A stretch of DNA of 64,000 bases from Lawsonibacter asaccharolyticus. GTDB taxonomy: Bacteria > Bacillota > Clostridia > Oscillospirales > Oscillospiraceae. The stretch is from the NCBI GenBank assembly GCA_003112755.1, contig BFBT01000001.1:2294001-2358000 (forward strand). The letters are read 5' to 3'. The translations under genes were made by a program, and so were the position numbers. Below are positions 26,575 through 36,600 of the stretch, in pieces (the first letter of the stretch is position 1; the number at the start of each line of letters is the position of its first letter). The notes under the pieces are model-generated. The model did no database searches, was not told the DNA's origin, and saw only the letters and a list, made by a program, of their open reading frames with translations.

Positions 26575-26762
26575 GCAACGTATGTTAACATTTCAGGAAA
26601 ATGGCCATTTTTGTTCCATGATTTGAGGCTGGCCGCTGTTCATACGCAGAAAAAATGAGTTCGATCTCTGGATGCTTTGGAGCGTTTCATATACATGTAA
26701 ATTTCCCTGCGCTTGGGAGAAAGAAGAAGGGGCGGAAGTCCATGAATAAGGAGGAGAAGAAT

Positions 26763-27017
26763 ATGGAGCGGTACACCCTGCGGGAAGGGGGGCGGGTCCT
26801 CTGCCCCACGGAGCGCCTGGAGGCGGCGCTGGAGCGGCTGGCGGCCTTTGAGGACCTGGCCTGTGGACTGGAGGAGGAGCAGCAGTCCATCTCCCAGCGT
26901 CTGGAGGAGCTGAGAGGACAGCGGAAGGAAAAGACCGTCCAGTTCCGGGAACTGCTGGCCCAAAAGCTGGTCAACAGCAGCCTGATCCAGCTGCTGGAGC
27001 GGAAGGGACTGAAATGA
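26763..27017 (+). CDS. Small coiled-coil hypothetical protein
   Basis: An 84-residue soluble protein, mostly helical: RLEAALERLAAFEDLACGLEEEQQS followed by a charged heptad-like stretch. AAGGAGG eight nt before ATG 26763 favours this start over ATG 26742. The ALERLAAFED segment resembles small proteins often found in phages and Clostridia, but I cannot name a family. A hairpin terminator follows before addB. Confidence 0.6.
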   Translation: MERYTLREGGRVLCPTERLEAALERLAAFEDLACGLEEEQQSISQRLEELRGQRKEKTVQFRELLAQKLVNSSLIQLLERKGLK

Positions 27018-27052
27018 GACCCAGCTGTCCGGCGGACGGGAGGGACAAGCGG

Positions 27053-27091
27053 GCCCCCGAAGAGAAATTACTTTCTCTCCGGGGGGCTTTG
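27053..27091 (+). terminator. Terminator before addB
   Basis: GCCCCC...AGAGAAA (27053-27067) pairs with TTTCTCT...GGGGGC (27072-27087) with a small bulge, followed by TTTG. Confidence 0.6.
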
Positions 27092-27139
27092 TGCTACAAT
27101 GCGTATAGCTGAAAAACAGGCTGGAGAGGGGCGAGGACC

Positions 27140-30100
27140 GTGCTGAAGCTGATACTGGGCCGGGCGGGATCGGGGAAGACTACCGCCGTCTACCGCCGCA
27201 TGTGCGGGGCGGGGGCGGAGCGCCCCCAGGTCCTGCTGGTGCCGGAGCAGAACTCCCACGAGGCAGAGCGGGCGCTGTGCAAGGTGGGGGGGAACGGAGT
27301 ATCCCTGTATGCGGAGGTGCTCTCCTTCAGCCGCCTGGCCAACCGGGTCTTTCTGGCGGCCGGAGGGCTGGGAGAAGCGGAGCTGGACGCAGGCGGCCGC
27401 CTGCTGCTGATGCACCGGGCAGTGAAGTCGGTGGCGGCCCAGCTCACCGTGTGCGCCCGCTCAGCGGGGCGGGCCTCTTTCCTCCGCAGCCTGATCGCCA
27501 CTGTAGACGAGCTGAAGAGCTGCCGGGTCTCCCCGGCAGACTTGGAGCGGGCGGGCTGTGAGGCGGAGGGACCGGAGGGAGAGAAGCTGCGGGACCTGTC
27601 CCTGATCTGCGGGGCTTACGATGCCCTCACTGCCCAGGTGGCCCTGGACCCCAGGGACCGGCTGACCCGGACGGCGGAGAAGCTGAAGGACTGCCCCTGG
27701 GCAGCGGGGAGGGACCTGTGGCTGGACGGCTTCACCGACTTTACTCCCCAGCAGATAGAGGTGCTCTCCCGCCTGCTGGAGCAGGCCCATTCGGTGACGG
27801 TCACCCTCACCTGTGACCATCTGGAGGAGGATGAGGGGGGGACCGGCATCTTCTCCCCCGCCCGCCGAACGGCCGCCCAGCTGCTGCGGGCGGCCCGGGA
27901 GCGCCGCGTCCCCAGCCAGGTGGAGCACCTGGCGGCGGAGGGAGGAGGACGGGCGGCGGATCTGGACTTCCTGGAAAAGGCCCTGTTCGCCCACGCTCCC
28001 GGCCTGGAGCGGGAGCCGGAGGGGGCAGTGGAGCTCTTTGCCGCCCGGACGCCCCGGGGAGAGGTGGAGTGGACTGCGGCCCGCATCCTGGAGCTGGTGC
28101 GGCGGGAGGGGCTCCGCTTCCGGGACATCGGGGTGGTAGCCCGATCCTACAGGACCTATCAGGATTTGGTGGAGTCGGTGTTCGCCCGGTACGGGGTGCC
28201 GGTGTTCTCCTCCTCTATGAGTGAGATCCTGGATAAGCCCGTCCTGGCTCTGGTGACCGGGGCGCTGGACACGGTGGCGGGGGGATATGTCTATGACGAC
28301 GTGTTCCGCTATCTCAAGACCGGCCTCACCGACCTGGGGGAGGAGGACCGGGATCTGCTGGAGAACTATGTCTTGAAGTGGGACATCCGGGGGAGCCGGT
28401 GGACGCAGGAGAAGCCCTGGACCATGCACCCCAGGGGCTATGGCTTCCCCATGACGGAGGAGGACCAGGCCCTGTTGGAGCGGGTGGACCGGGCCCGGCG
28501 GCAGGTGGCGGCCCCGCTGGAGAGGCTGCGGAAAAATTCGGCCCGTACAGGACGGGGACAGGCTATGGCTCTCTACGGCTTTCTGGAGGAGATCGGCCTG
28601 CCCCGGCGGCTGGGAGAGCGGGTGGAGGAACTGCGCCGGCGGGGGGAGCCCGCGCTGGCCGAGGAGTACCGCCAGCTCTGGGAGATCCTGTGCGGCGGGC
28701 TGGAGCAGTGTGCCGCCCTCACCGGGGAGGTGCCTATGGAGCTGGAGGAGTTCTCCAGTCTGTTCCAGCTGGTGCTCTCTCAGTATGACGTGGGCACTAT
28801 CCCGGTCTCCCTGGACCGGGTGACAGCGGGGGAAACCACCCGGCAGACCGGCCACCGGGTGAAGGTGCTCTTCCTGCTGGGGGCGGACGACAGCTCCATC
28901 CCCCAGGTGGGGGCGGAGCCCGGCCTGCTCTCCGACGACGACCGCACCCTGCTGGCCTCCTACGGCCTGGAGCTGAACCAGAGCGCGGAGGAGCGCCTCT
29001 ACCGGGAGATGACCACCCTGTATCAGATCTGCGCCCTGCCCAGCCGGCGTCTGATTCTCACCTGGCCCGCCCAGGGGGCGGGGGGGGCGGAGCGGCGGTC
29101 CTGCTTCCTGGTGGGGCGGCTGAAGCTGCTCTTCCCCGGCCTTGCAGAGGTGCGGGAGGAGGGACTGGGGGACTCCTTCCGCATGGCGGCCCCCCTGCCC
29201 GCCTTGGAGCTGGCGGGGCGGAGCCCGGCAGTCCGGCGGGTGATGGGGTCCCTGCCGGAGTACGCCCCCCAGGTGGAGCGGCTGGAACGGGCCGGACGCT
29301 GGGAGAGAGGCAGGCTGACCCGGGGGGCGGTGGACCGGCTGTATGGACAGCGGGTACCCATGTCCGCCTCCCGGATGGACAAGTACAAGTCCTGCCACTT
29401 CTCCTACTTCATGCGCTACGGCCTCCAGGCGGAGCCCCGGAAGCCTGCCGGATTCACTGCGCCGGAGTACGGCACCTTCGTCCACTATGTGCTGGAGCAT
29501 GTGCTCCAGAGCTGCCCCATCGGGGAGGAGAGCTGGGGGGAGGAGCTGCAAAAGCGGCTGAGAGCGGCGGTACGGGCGGCGGTGGACCGCTACACGGCAG
29601 AGGAACTGGGAGGGTTGGAGCACCAGAGCCAGCGCTTCCGCTATCTGTTCCGCCGCCTGCTGCGCTCCGTCCAGGCGGTGGTGGACAACGTGGCCCAGGA
29701 GCTGTGCGCCTCCCGATTCCGGCCCATTTCCTTTGAGCTGGGCTTTGGGAGCCGGGGGGAGCTGCCTCCGGTGGAGCTGACGGCGGAGGGGGTTACCATC
29801 AGCGTCTCCGGCTTCGTGGACCGGGTGGACGGCTGGGTGGAGAACGGGCGGCTCCACCTCCGGGTGGTGGACTACAAGACCGGTCGTAAAAGCTTTGACC
29901 TGACGGAGGTGTGGAACGGCCTGGGCCTCCAGATGCTTCTGTACCTCTTCGCCCTGGAGGAGCGGGGAGAGGGGTTCTACGGACTGCCGGTAGAGGGGGC
30001 GGGGGTGCTTTACCTGCCTGCCCGGGACGCGGTGGTCCGGGGCAGCCGGACCATGAGCGAGGAGGAGCGGCAGAAGGCAGTGGACAAAGAGCTGGTCCGC

Positions 30101-30475
30101 CGGGGATTGGTCCTCTCCGACGGGGCGGTGCTGGAGGCCATGGAGCGGCCAGGGCCGGGGGGTTACCGCTTCCTGCCCCTGCGGGTGTCCAAAAGCACGG
30201 GGGAGATCACCGGCGAGGCCCTGGTGAGCGCCGAGCGGCTGGGGCGGCTGGAGAAGCACACCCGCAAAGTCCTGGAGGAGATCTGCCGGGAACTGGCGGC
30301 GGGCAACATCGCTGCCGATCCCTTCTGGCGGGGGCCTGAGAAGAACGCCTGCCGCTTCTGCGACTACGCCGCCGCCTGCCACTTTGAGGAGGGCAGAGGC
30401 GGGGACTGTCGGCGCTGGCTGCCGGGGGTCAAGGCCCAGGAGTTCTGGGAGAACGTAGAGCGGGAGACAGACTGA
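27140..30475 (+). CDS. addB: ATP-dependent helicase/nuclease subunit B (AddB)
   Basis: A 1111-residue AddB, subunit of the AddAB enzyme that resects double-strand breaks and responds to Chi sites. Walker A GRAGSGKTT is at 7-15. The C-terminal RecB-type nuclease has VVDYKTGRKS near 910. A four-cysteine iron-sulfur site is visible as KSCHFSYF near 751 and CRFCDYAAAC near 1070, as in Firmicute AddB. It starts at GTG 27140. Its partner addA lies about 3.2 kb downstream on the same strand, with five genes between, instead of adjacent. Confidence 0.95.
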   Translation: MLKLILGRAGSGKTTAVYRRMCGAGAERPQVLLVPEQNSHEAERALCKVGGNGVSLYAEVLSFSRLANRVFLAAGGLGEAELDAGGRLLLMHRAVKSVAAQLTVCARSAGRASFLRSLIATVDELKSCRVSPADLERAGCEAEGPEGEKLRDLSLICGAYDALTAQVALDPRDRLTRTAEKLKDCPWAAGRDLWLDGFTDFTPQQIEVLSRLLEQAHSVTVTLTCDHLEEDEGGTGIFSPARRTAAQLLRAARERRVPSQVEHLAAEGGGRAADLDFLEKALFAHAPGLEREPEGAVELFAARTPRGEVEWTAARILELVRREGLRFRDIGVVARSYRTYQDLVESVFARYGVPVFSSSMSEILDKPVLALVTGALDTVAGGYVYDDVFRYLKTGLTDLGEEDRDLLENYVLKWDIRGSRWTQEKPWTMHPRGYGFPMTEEDQALLERVDRARRQVAAPLERLRKNSARTGRGQAMALYGFLEEIGLPRRLGERVEELRRRGEPALAEEYRQLWEILCGGLEQCAALTGEVPMELEEFSSLFQLVLSQYDVGTIPVSLDRVTAGETTRQTGHRVKVLFLLGADDSSIPQVGAEPGLLSDDDRTLLASYGLELNQSAEERLYREMTTLYQICALPSRRLILTWPAQGAGGAERRSCFLVGRLKLLFPGLAEVREEGLGDSFRMAAPLPALELAGRSPAVRRVMGSLPEYAPQVERLERAGRWERGRLTRGAVDRLYGQRVPMSASRMDKYKSCHFSYFMRYGLQAEPRKPAGFTAPEYGTFVHYVLEHVLQSCPIGEESWGEELQKRLRAAVRAAVDRYTAEELGGLEHQSQRFRYLFRRLLRSVQAVVDNVAQELCASRFRPISFELGFGSRGELPPVELTAEGVTISVSGFVDRVDGWVENGRLHLRVVDYKTGRKSFDLTEVWNGLGLQMLLYLFALEERGEGFYGLPVEGAGVLYLPARDAVVRGSRTMSEEERQKAVDKELVRRGLVLSDGAVLEAMERPGPGGYRFLPLRVSKSTGEITGEALVSAERLGRLEKHTRKVLEEICRELAAGNIAADPFWRGPEKNACRFCDYAAACHFEEGRGGDCRRWLPGVKAQEFWENVERETD

Positions 30476-30489
30476 GAGAGGTGCAGCAG

Positions 30490-30819
30490 ATGGAACATCG
30501 TTTTTATAAGCTGGAGATCTTTGTACCGGAGGACTATTTCGCGGCTGTCCGTCAGGCCCTGTGGTCGGTGGACGCCGGGCACATCGGGGAGTATGACCGG
30601 TGCCTGAGCTGGAGCCGGGTGAACAGCTGCTGGAGGCCCCTGGAGGGGGCGGACCCCTTTGAGGGCATCCCTGGGGAGCTGTCCCAGGAGCAGGAGCTGA
30701 AGATCGAGGTGTGCTGCCGGGGGGAGCGGCTAAGGGAGACCCTGGCGGCAGTGAAGGAGGCCCACCCCTATGAGGAGCCCGTGATCAACGTGCTGCCCCT
30801 GGTGGGCACAGGGCTGTGA
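30490..30819 (+). CDS. NIF3-insert/CutA-fold small protein (YqfO-like)
   Basis: A 109-residue single-domain protein resembling the insert domain of NIF3/YqfO proteins: KLEIFVPEDYFAAVRQAL at the start and the HPYEEPVINVLPL ending typical of this family. The family is a ferredoxin-like CutA-type fold without firm function. AGAGGTG precedes ATG 30490; a GTG at 30481 is an alternative. It sits between addB and a hydrolase with short gaps, so it is probably co-transcribed with them. Confidence 0.75.
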   Translation: MEHRFYKLEIFVPEDYFAAVRQALWSVDAGHIGEYDRCLSWSRVNSCWRPLEGADPFEGIPGELSQEQELKIEVCCRGERLRETLAAVKEAHPYEEPVINVLPLVGTGL

Positions 30820-30832
30820 GAGGAGGACTGTG

Positions 30833-31528
30833 ATGGACATCAGGCTGTGCTGTGTAGAGGCGGGGGAGGGATTCCCGCTGGTGCTCCTCCACGGCAACGG
30901 GGAGGACCACACCTATTTCAAGCGGCAGATGGGACCCTTTTCCCAGCACTTCCGGGTCATCGCGGTGGACACCCGGGGCCATGGGGAGAGCCCCAGAGGG
31001 ACTGCCCCCTTCACCCTGGAGCAGTTTGCGGAGGATCTGAAGGAGTTCCTGGACGGGAGGAGCATTACCCGATGCCACCTGCTAGGCTTCTCCGACGGGG
31101 GCAACATCGCTCTGCTGTTCGCCCTGAAATACCCGGAGTATGTGGAAAAGCTGATCCTCAATGGGGCGGACCTGTGCCCCTCCGGCGTGAAGCTGACCAC
31201 CCAGCTGCCCATCGTGCTGGGCTGGGGAATGTGCCGGGTGCCAGCCCTGTTCAGCCGGAAGGCCAGGGCGAATTGGGAGATGCTGGACCTGATGGTGACC
31301 CAGCCCCACATCCCCACGGAGGCGCTTGCCCGGCTCCCTATGCCCGCCTTGGTGGTGGCAGGGGAGCGGGACATGATCCGGGAGGGCCATACCCGGGCCA
31401 TCGCCGCCGCCATCCCGGACAGCCGGCTGGCCATCCTGCCCGGGGACCACTTCGTGGCTCGGCGGAACTGGCAGACCTTCAATCCCCTCGTGCTGGATTT
31501 CCTGCTGGACGGCGCACAGATCCCGTAG
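30833..31528 (+). CDS. Alpha/beta hydrolase
   Basis: A 231-residue alpha/beta hydrolase. VLLHGNGEDH forms the oxyanion region, the nucleophile lies in GFSDGG near 86, a probable acid is in AGERDMIR, and the histidine is in PGDHFVARR, so the triad is complete. AGGAGG six nt before ATG 30833 decides the start. It resembles esterases or epoxide hydrolase-like enzymes; the substrate is unknown. The MBL-fold gene follows after 22 nt. Confidence 0.86.
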   Translation: MDIRLCCVEAGEGFPLVLLHGNGEDHTYFKRQMGPFSQHFRVIAVDTRGHGESPRGTAPFTLEQFAEDLKEFLDGRSITRCHLLGFSDGGNIALLFALKYPEYVEKLILNGADLCPSGVKLTTQLPIVLGWGMCRVPALFSRKARANWEMLDLMVTQPHIPTEALARLPMPALVVAGERDMIREGHTRAIAAAIPDSRLAILPGDHFVARRNWQTFNPLVLDFLLDGAQIP

Positions 31529-31550
31529 GAATTGGAAAGGAAAGACAGAG

Positions 31551-32312
31551 ATGGATGATTGGTTCACGCTGGAGCGGATCGATGAGGATACGGACATCCT
31601 CAGTGAGTACCGCCACTGGGAGGAGACTCACTGCTACCTGCTGCGGGGAAGGGAGCGCAGCCTGCTCATCGATACCGGGCTGGGGATCTGCGACATCCGG
31701 CAGGCGGTGGACCGTCTGACGGATCGGCCGGTGGCGGCGGTAGCCACCCACATCCACTGGGACCACATCGGGGGCCACCGGTACTTTCCGGAGTTTTACG
31801 CCCACGAGGCAGAGCTGAATTGGCTGTCGGGCGGGTTCCCGCTGTCCGTGGAGGCCGTCCGGGCCATGGTGGCGGACCGCTGTTGCCTGCCGGAAGACTT
31901 TGATGTGAGCCGGTACACCCTGTTCCAGGGGTATCCCGCCCGCGTGCTGCGGGACGGAGACCGCATCGAGCTGGGCGGGCGGACCTTGGAGGTGCTCCAC
32001 ACGCCGGGCCACTCTCCTGGCCACATGTGTTTTTGGGAGGCGGAGCGGGGCTATCTTTTTTCCGGAGATCTAGTCTATCGAGGCACCCTGTTCGCCTGCT
32101 ACCCCTCTACCAACCCGGAGGAATACCTGAGTTCCCTGGAGCGGACCGCCTGCCTGCCGATGGAGCGCCTGCTCCCTGCCCACCACGCCCTGGACATCGG
32201 GCCGGAGCTCCTGGGCCGTGTGCGGGACGCTTTCCGCGGGCTGAAAGAGCAGGGAAAGCTCCGCCACGGCGGCGGCACCTTTGATTACGGGGACTGGGCG
32301 GTCCGGCTGTGA
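31551..32312 (+). CDS. Metallo-beta-lactamase-fold hydrolase
   Basis: A 253-residue MBL-fold enzyme. The binuclear metal site is intact: THIHWDHIGGH (HxHxDH), HTPGHSPGH, SGD and the late PAHH. No signal peptide is seen. Relatives include glyoxalase II-like thioesterases and lactonases. The gene lies in the run between addB and addA. GGAAAGGAAAG precedes the ATG. Substrate unknown. Confidence 0.87.
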   Translation: MDDWFTLERIDEDTDILSEYRHWEETHCYLLRGRERSLLIDTGLGICDIRQAVDRLTDRPVAAVATHIHWDHIGGHRYFPEFYAHEAELNWLSGGFPLSVEAVRAMVADRCCLPEDFDVSRYTLFQGYPARVLRDGDRIELGGRTLEVLHTPGHSPGHMCFWEAERGYLFSGDLVYRGTLFACYPSTNPEEYLSSLERTACLPMERLLPAHHALDIGPELLGRVRDAFRGLKEQGKLRHGGGTFDYGDWAVRL

Positions 32313-32358
32313 CAGGAAAACCGGAAAAGCAGAACGACGAAAAAAGAAGGAATGGACC

Positions 32359-33192
32359 ATGCAGCAGAACAAGAATATTTTGATCATCAACGACATGCCG
32401 GGATATGGAAAGGTCGCTTTGGCCGCCATGCTGCCGATTTTGTCCCACATGGGGCATAATATCTACAACCTCCCCACCGCCTTGGTGTCCAACACCCTGG
32501 ATTATGGGAAGTTCACCATCCTGGATACCACCGACTATATGAAAAAGTCCATTGCCGTGTGGAAGGAGCTGGGCTTCTCCTTTGACTGCATCACCACGGG
32601 CTTTCTGGCCTCGGCGGAGCAGGTGGACATTATCCGCGCCTTCATCGAGAGCCAGAGGAAGGAGGACCTGCTGGTGATGACCGACCCCATCATGGGGGAT
32701 GAAGGGAAGCTCTATAACGGCGTCACCGAGGAGACGGTGGAGAACATGCGCCGCCTCATCGGAGTGGCTGACGTGATCGTCCCCAATTTGACGGAGGCGG
32801 AGTTCCTGACAGAGCGGTACCGGGGGGCGGAGGCCCTCGACCGGCATCAGGCCCGGGAGGTGGTGGACGCCCTGCTGGCCTGCGGGCCCAGATCGGTGGT
32901 CATCACCAGCGGGCTGGAGGCGGAGACCGGCCGCCACGTGGTGTGGGGCTACTGTCACCGGCAGGGGCGGTACTTCACCCTGCCCTTCGACTTCATCCAG
33001 GTCCACTTTCCCGGCACTGGCGATGTGTTCTCTGCCGTCCTGGTAGGAGAGCTGCTGGCCGGGACCGGCCTGGAGCAGGCGGCCCGGAAGGCCATGGATA
33101 CGGTGGAGCGCCTGGTCTGTCTGGACCGCAACGAGGTGGAGAAGAACAAGGGTATCCGCATCGAGCGGTTTTTGAAGGAATTGGATCTCTGA
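32359..33192 (+). CDS. pdxY: Pyridoxal/pyridoxamine kinase
   Basis: A 277-residue ribokinase-fold kinase that phosphorylates vitamin B6 vitamers for salvage of pyridoxal phosphate. Visible are VLIINDMPGYG-like N-terminal residues, the DPIMGDEGKLYN substrate loop and the C-terminal ATP/anion-hole motif FPGTGDVFSAVL with the catalytic Asp. GAAGGA precedes ATG 32359. It could also act on hydroxymethylpyrimidine, but the N-terminal pattern fits PdxY better than ThiD. Confidence 0.86.
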   Translation: MQQNKNILIINDMPGYGKVALAAMLPILSHMGHNIYNLPTALVSNTLDYGKFTILDTTDYMKKSIAVWKELGFSFDCITTGFLASAEQVDIIRAFIESQRKEDLLVMTDPIMGDEGKLYNGVTEETVENMRRLIGVADVIVPNLTEAEFLTERYRGAEALDRHQAREVVDALLACGPRSVVITSGLEAETGRHVVWGYCHRQGRYFTLPFDFIQVHFPGTGDVFSAVLVGELLAGTGLEQAARKAMDTVERLVCLDRNEVEKNKGIRIERFLKELDL

Positions 33193-33227
33193 GCCTCCAG
33201 AGGGCGGAAGAAAGGAAGAAAAGGGAT

Positions 33228-33641
33228 ATGTGGGTAGTTTTTGCGCTCCTGTCTGCGGTGTTCGCTGCGCTGACCGGGATATTGGCCAAGCTGGGGATGG
33301 AGGGCATCAACTCCAACCTGGCCACCGCCATCCGCACCGTGGTGGTGCTGGTGATGGCCTGGGCTATTGTGTTCCTGACAGGGAAGCAGCATGAGATCGG
33401 GGATATTTCCACCCGGAGCTGGGTGTTCCTCCTCCTGTCCGGCCTGGCCACCGGCCTGTCCTGGCTGTGCTATTTCCACGCCCTTCAGATCGGCCAGGCC
33501 AGCCGGGTCATCCCCATCGACAAGTTCAGCGTGGTCATCTCCATGGTGCTGGCCTTTGTGGTGCTGAGGGAGGCGGTGACCGTCCAGACCGTCATAGGCG
33601 GCCTGCTCATCACGGCAGGGACGCTGGTGTTGATCCTGTGA
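33228..33641 (+). CDS. Single-domain EamA-family membrane transporter
   Basis: A 137-residue protein with five predicted membrane segments, equal to one half of a typical 10-segment DMT exporter. The N-terminal WVVFALLSAVFAALTGILAK and the C-terminal VLREAVTVQTVIGGLLITAG match EamA repeats. Short versions act as dimers. It lies between pdxY and addA with gaps near 35 nt. Substrate unknown. Confidence 0.85.
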   Translation: MWVVFALLSAVFAALTGILAKLGMEGINSNLATAIRTVVVLVMAWAIVFLTGKQHEIGDISTRSWVFLLLSGLATGLSWLCYFHALQIGQASRVIPIDKFSVVISMVLAFVVLREAVTVQTVIGGLLITAGTLVLIL

Positions 33642-33672
33642 ATGGAGCGGACAGAGAGAGGAGGACGCGCAG

Positions 33673-36600
33673 ATGGCCTTTGCCTTGACAGAGGAACAGA
33701 GCAGAGCAGTCCATGACCGGGGGGGCGGACTGCTGGTGTCGGCTGCGGCCGGCTCGGGCAAGACCCGGGTGCTGGTGGAGCGGTTGCTGGACCAGGTGAC
33801 CGGGGAGGGAGCGGATATCGACGACTTCCTGGTCATTACATATACCCGGGCGGCTGCGGCAGAGCTGCGGGCCCGGATTGCTCAGGAGCTGTCCGACCGG
33901 CTGGCGGAGCGGCCCAACGACCGGCACCTGCGGCGGCAGACCACGTTGGTCTACAAGGCCCAGATCTCCACGGTGCACGCCTTCTGTGCCGCTCTGCTGC
34001 GGGAGAGCGGCCACCAGATCGGGTTGGACCCGGACTTTCGGCTGTGCGACGAGGGGGAGGGCGCGGTCCTGATGGCCCGGGTGCTGGGGGAGACCCTGGA
34101 CCGCCAGTACGAGGATCTGGACCCGGAGGGGGACTTTGCCGCCCTGGTGGACACCATGGCCGCCGGGCGGGACGACAGCCGCCTGGAGCAGATCGTGCTG
34201 GACGTGTTCGGCCGCATCCAGAGCCACCCGGACCCGGCGGGCTGGCTGGCAGACCAGAGCCGCCTGTGGGAGCTGGATGGGGTCACCGACGCGGGGGACA
34301 CCCCCTGGGGGGCGCTGCTGCTGGCCGACGCCAGGCGGCAGGGGGAGCGCTGCCTGGAGCTGCTGCTCCGGGCGCTGGAGCTCACCGGCCGGGACAGCGT
34401 GCTCAGCCAGAATTACGGCCCCAGTCTCTCCCAGTCCATCCAGGGGGTGCGGGCCCTGCTGGCGGCGGACAGCTGGGACGGCGTGTACCGGGCCCTGCCA
34501 GTGGAGTTCCCAGCGGCGGGGCGGAAAAAGGGCGTGGAGGACCTGGAGGCGGCGGAGCGGGTGAAGGGACTGCGCACCCGCTGCAAGAAGCAGATGGACA
34601 AGCTCTTTGAGGACCTGGGCGGGGACAGCGGGCAGCTGCTGGCCGACCTGGCCCTGGCCCGGCCCGCGGTGCAGGGCCTGATGGAGCTGACGGCCCGCTT
34701 TCAGGAGGACTACGCCCGGGAGAAGGCGCGCCGGGGCGTACTGGACTTTTCCGACCTGGAACATCTGGCCCTGCGGCTGCTCACCCAGGACGGGGACGGA
34801 GGGCCCGGCCCGCTGGCCCGGTACTGGAGCGGCCGGTTCGCCGAGGTGATGGTGGACGAGTATCAGGACACCAACCAGGTGCAGAACGCCATCTTCACTG
34901 CCGTGTCCGATGGGGGGCGGAAGCTGTTTATGGTGGGAGACGTGAAGCAGTCCATCTACCGCTTCCGGCTGGCCGACCCCACCATCTTCCTGGACAAGTA
35001 CCGCCGTTTCAAACCTTGGGACCAGGCGGCGGAGGGGGAGGAGCGGACAGTGGTGCTCACCCGCAACTTCCGTTCCCGGCCGGAGGTCCTGGAGGGGACC
35101 AACGACCTCTTCCGAAATATTATGTCAACTGAATTCGGGGAGCTGGACTACACCCAGGACCAGGCGCTGGCGCCGGGAGCCGCCTTCCCGCCGGAGGGAG
35201 ACTGGCAGGTGGAGCTGGACCTGGAGGACCTGTCCTTCCTGGGGGACCAGGAGGAAGGGGAACGGGCGGACAAAAATCTGCTGGAGGCCCGCTGGGCGGC
35301 CCGCCGTATCCGGGAGCTGCTGGACGGGGAGCTGATGCTGACGGAGGGGAGCGGGCAGCGGCGGGCGGAGCCCTCTGACGTGCTCCTTCTCCTGCGCTCC
35401 CCGGGGGCGGTGCTCCACCACTATATCCGGGCCCTCAACGAGGCGGGGCTGCCCTGGTCCGCCGAGGGCGGGGAGGACTTCTTTGCCTCCACCGAGATCA
35501 ATGTGGCCCTGTCCCTTCTCCAGATCGTGGACAATCCCCGCCAGGATGTGGCGCTGATCGCGGCCCTGCGCTCCCCGGTGTACGGCTTTTCAGGAGATCA
35601 GCTGGCTCTGCTCCGGGCGGAGGGGGAGGGGGACTTCTATTCCGCTGTGGTCCAGGCCGCCGGCCGGGGGGACCAGGCGTGCCGGGATTTCCTGACGGAG
35701 CTGGAGGAGCTGCGCTTCGGGGCAGGGGACCGCACCTGCCGCCAGCTGATCTGGCACATCTATGAACGGACCAACCTGCTGGGCCTGTTCGGGGCCATGG
35801 ACGGGGGGCAGGAGCGGCAGGGCCGCCTGCTCACCCTCTATGCCCTGGCGGGGCGTCTGGAGGAGGCGGGGTGCCGGTCTCTCTTCCAGTTCCTGCTGCG
35901 CCTGGAGCGGATGCGCCAGACCGGGGGACTGTCCCTGTCCGCCCCAGGCCGGGAGGGGGGCGGTGTGACCATCATGTCCATCCACCGCTCCAAGGGGTTG
36001 GAGAAACCGGTGGTGCTGCTGTGCGGCCTGTCCCGGCGGCTGAACCGGGACGACCTCCAGCGGCCTGTCCTCTTCCATCCGGTGCTGGGGGTGGGCCCCC
36101 GGGGCCTGGACCGGGAGCGGATGGTGGAGTACCCCACCCTGGCCCGCAAGGCGGTGGCCCGGAAGCTGGAGCGGGAGATGATGGCGGAGGAGCTGCGTCT
36201 GCTCTATGTGGCCATGACCCGGGCCAAAGAGAAGCTGATCCTCTCCATCCCGCTGCGGCGGGGAGCGGAGGAGCTGGAAAAGCTGGGGGAGGACCTGTCT
36301 GTTCCACCCTCCCCCATGGCGTTGGAGCGCCAGCAGAGCGTGGGCGGCTGGGTGCTGCTTCACGCCCTGGCCCGGCCCGAGGCGTCCGCCCTGCGGAGCA
36401 TGGCGGGGCTGCCGGAGGTGTCCCCGGGGACTCTGGGGCCCGCCTGGGATATTCGATGGGTAGATGGGGCGGCACTGGCCGAGATTCCGGAGCAGAGGGG
36501 CCGCTTCGCGGATCTGCCCGGAGAGTCGGAGACGGAACCGGAGGGGCTGAGAGAGGCGCTGGCCTGGCACTATCCGTTCTCCCTTTCCTCCCAGACTCCC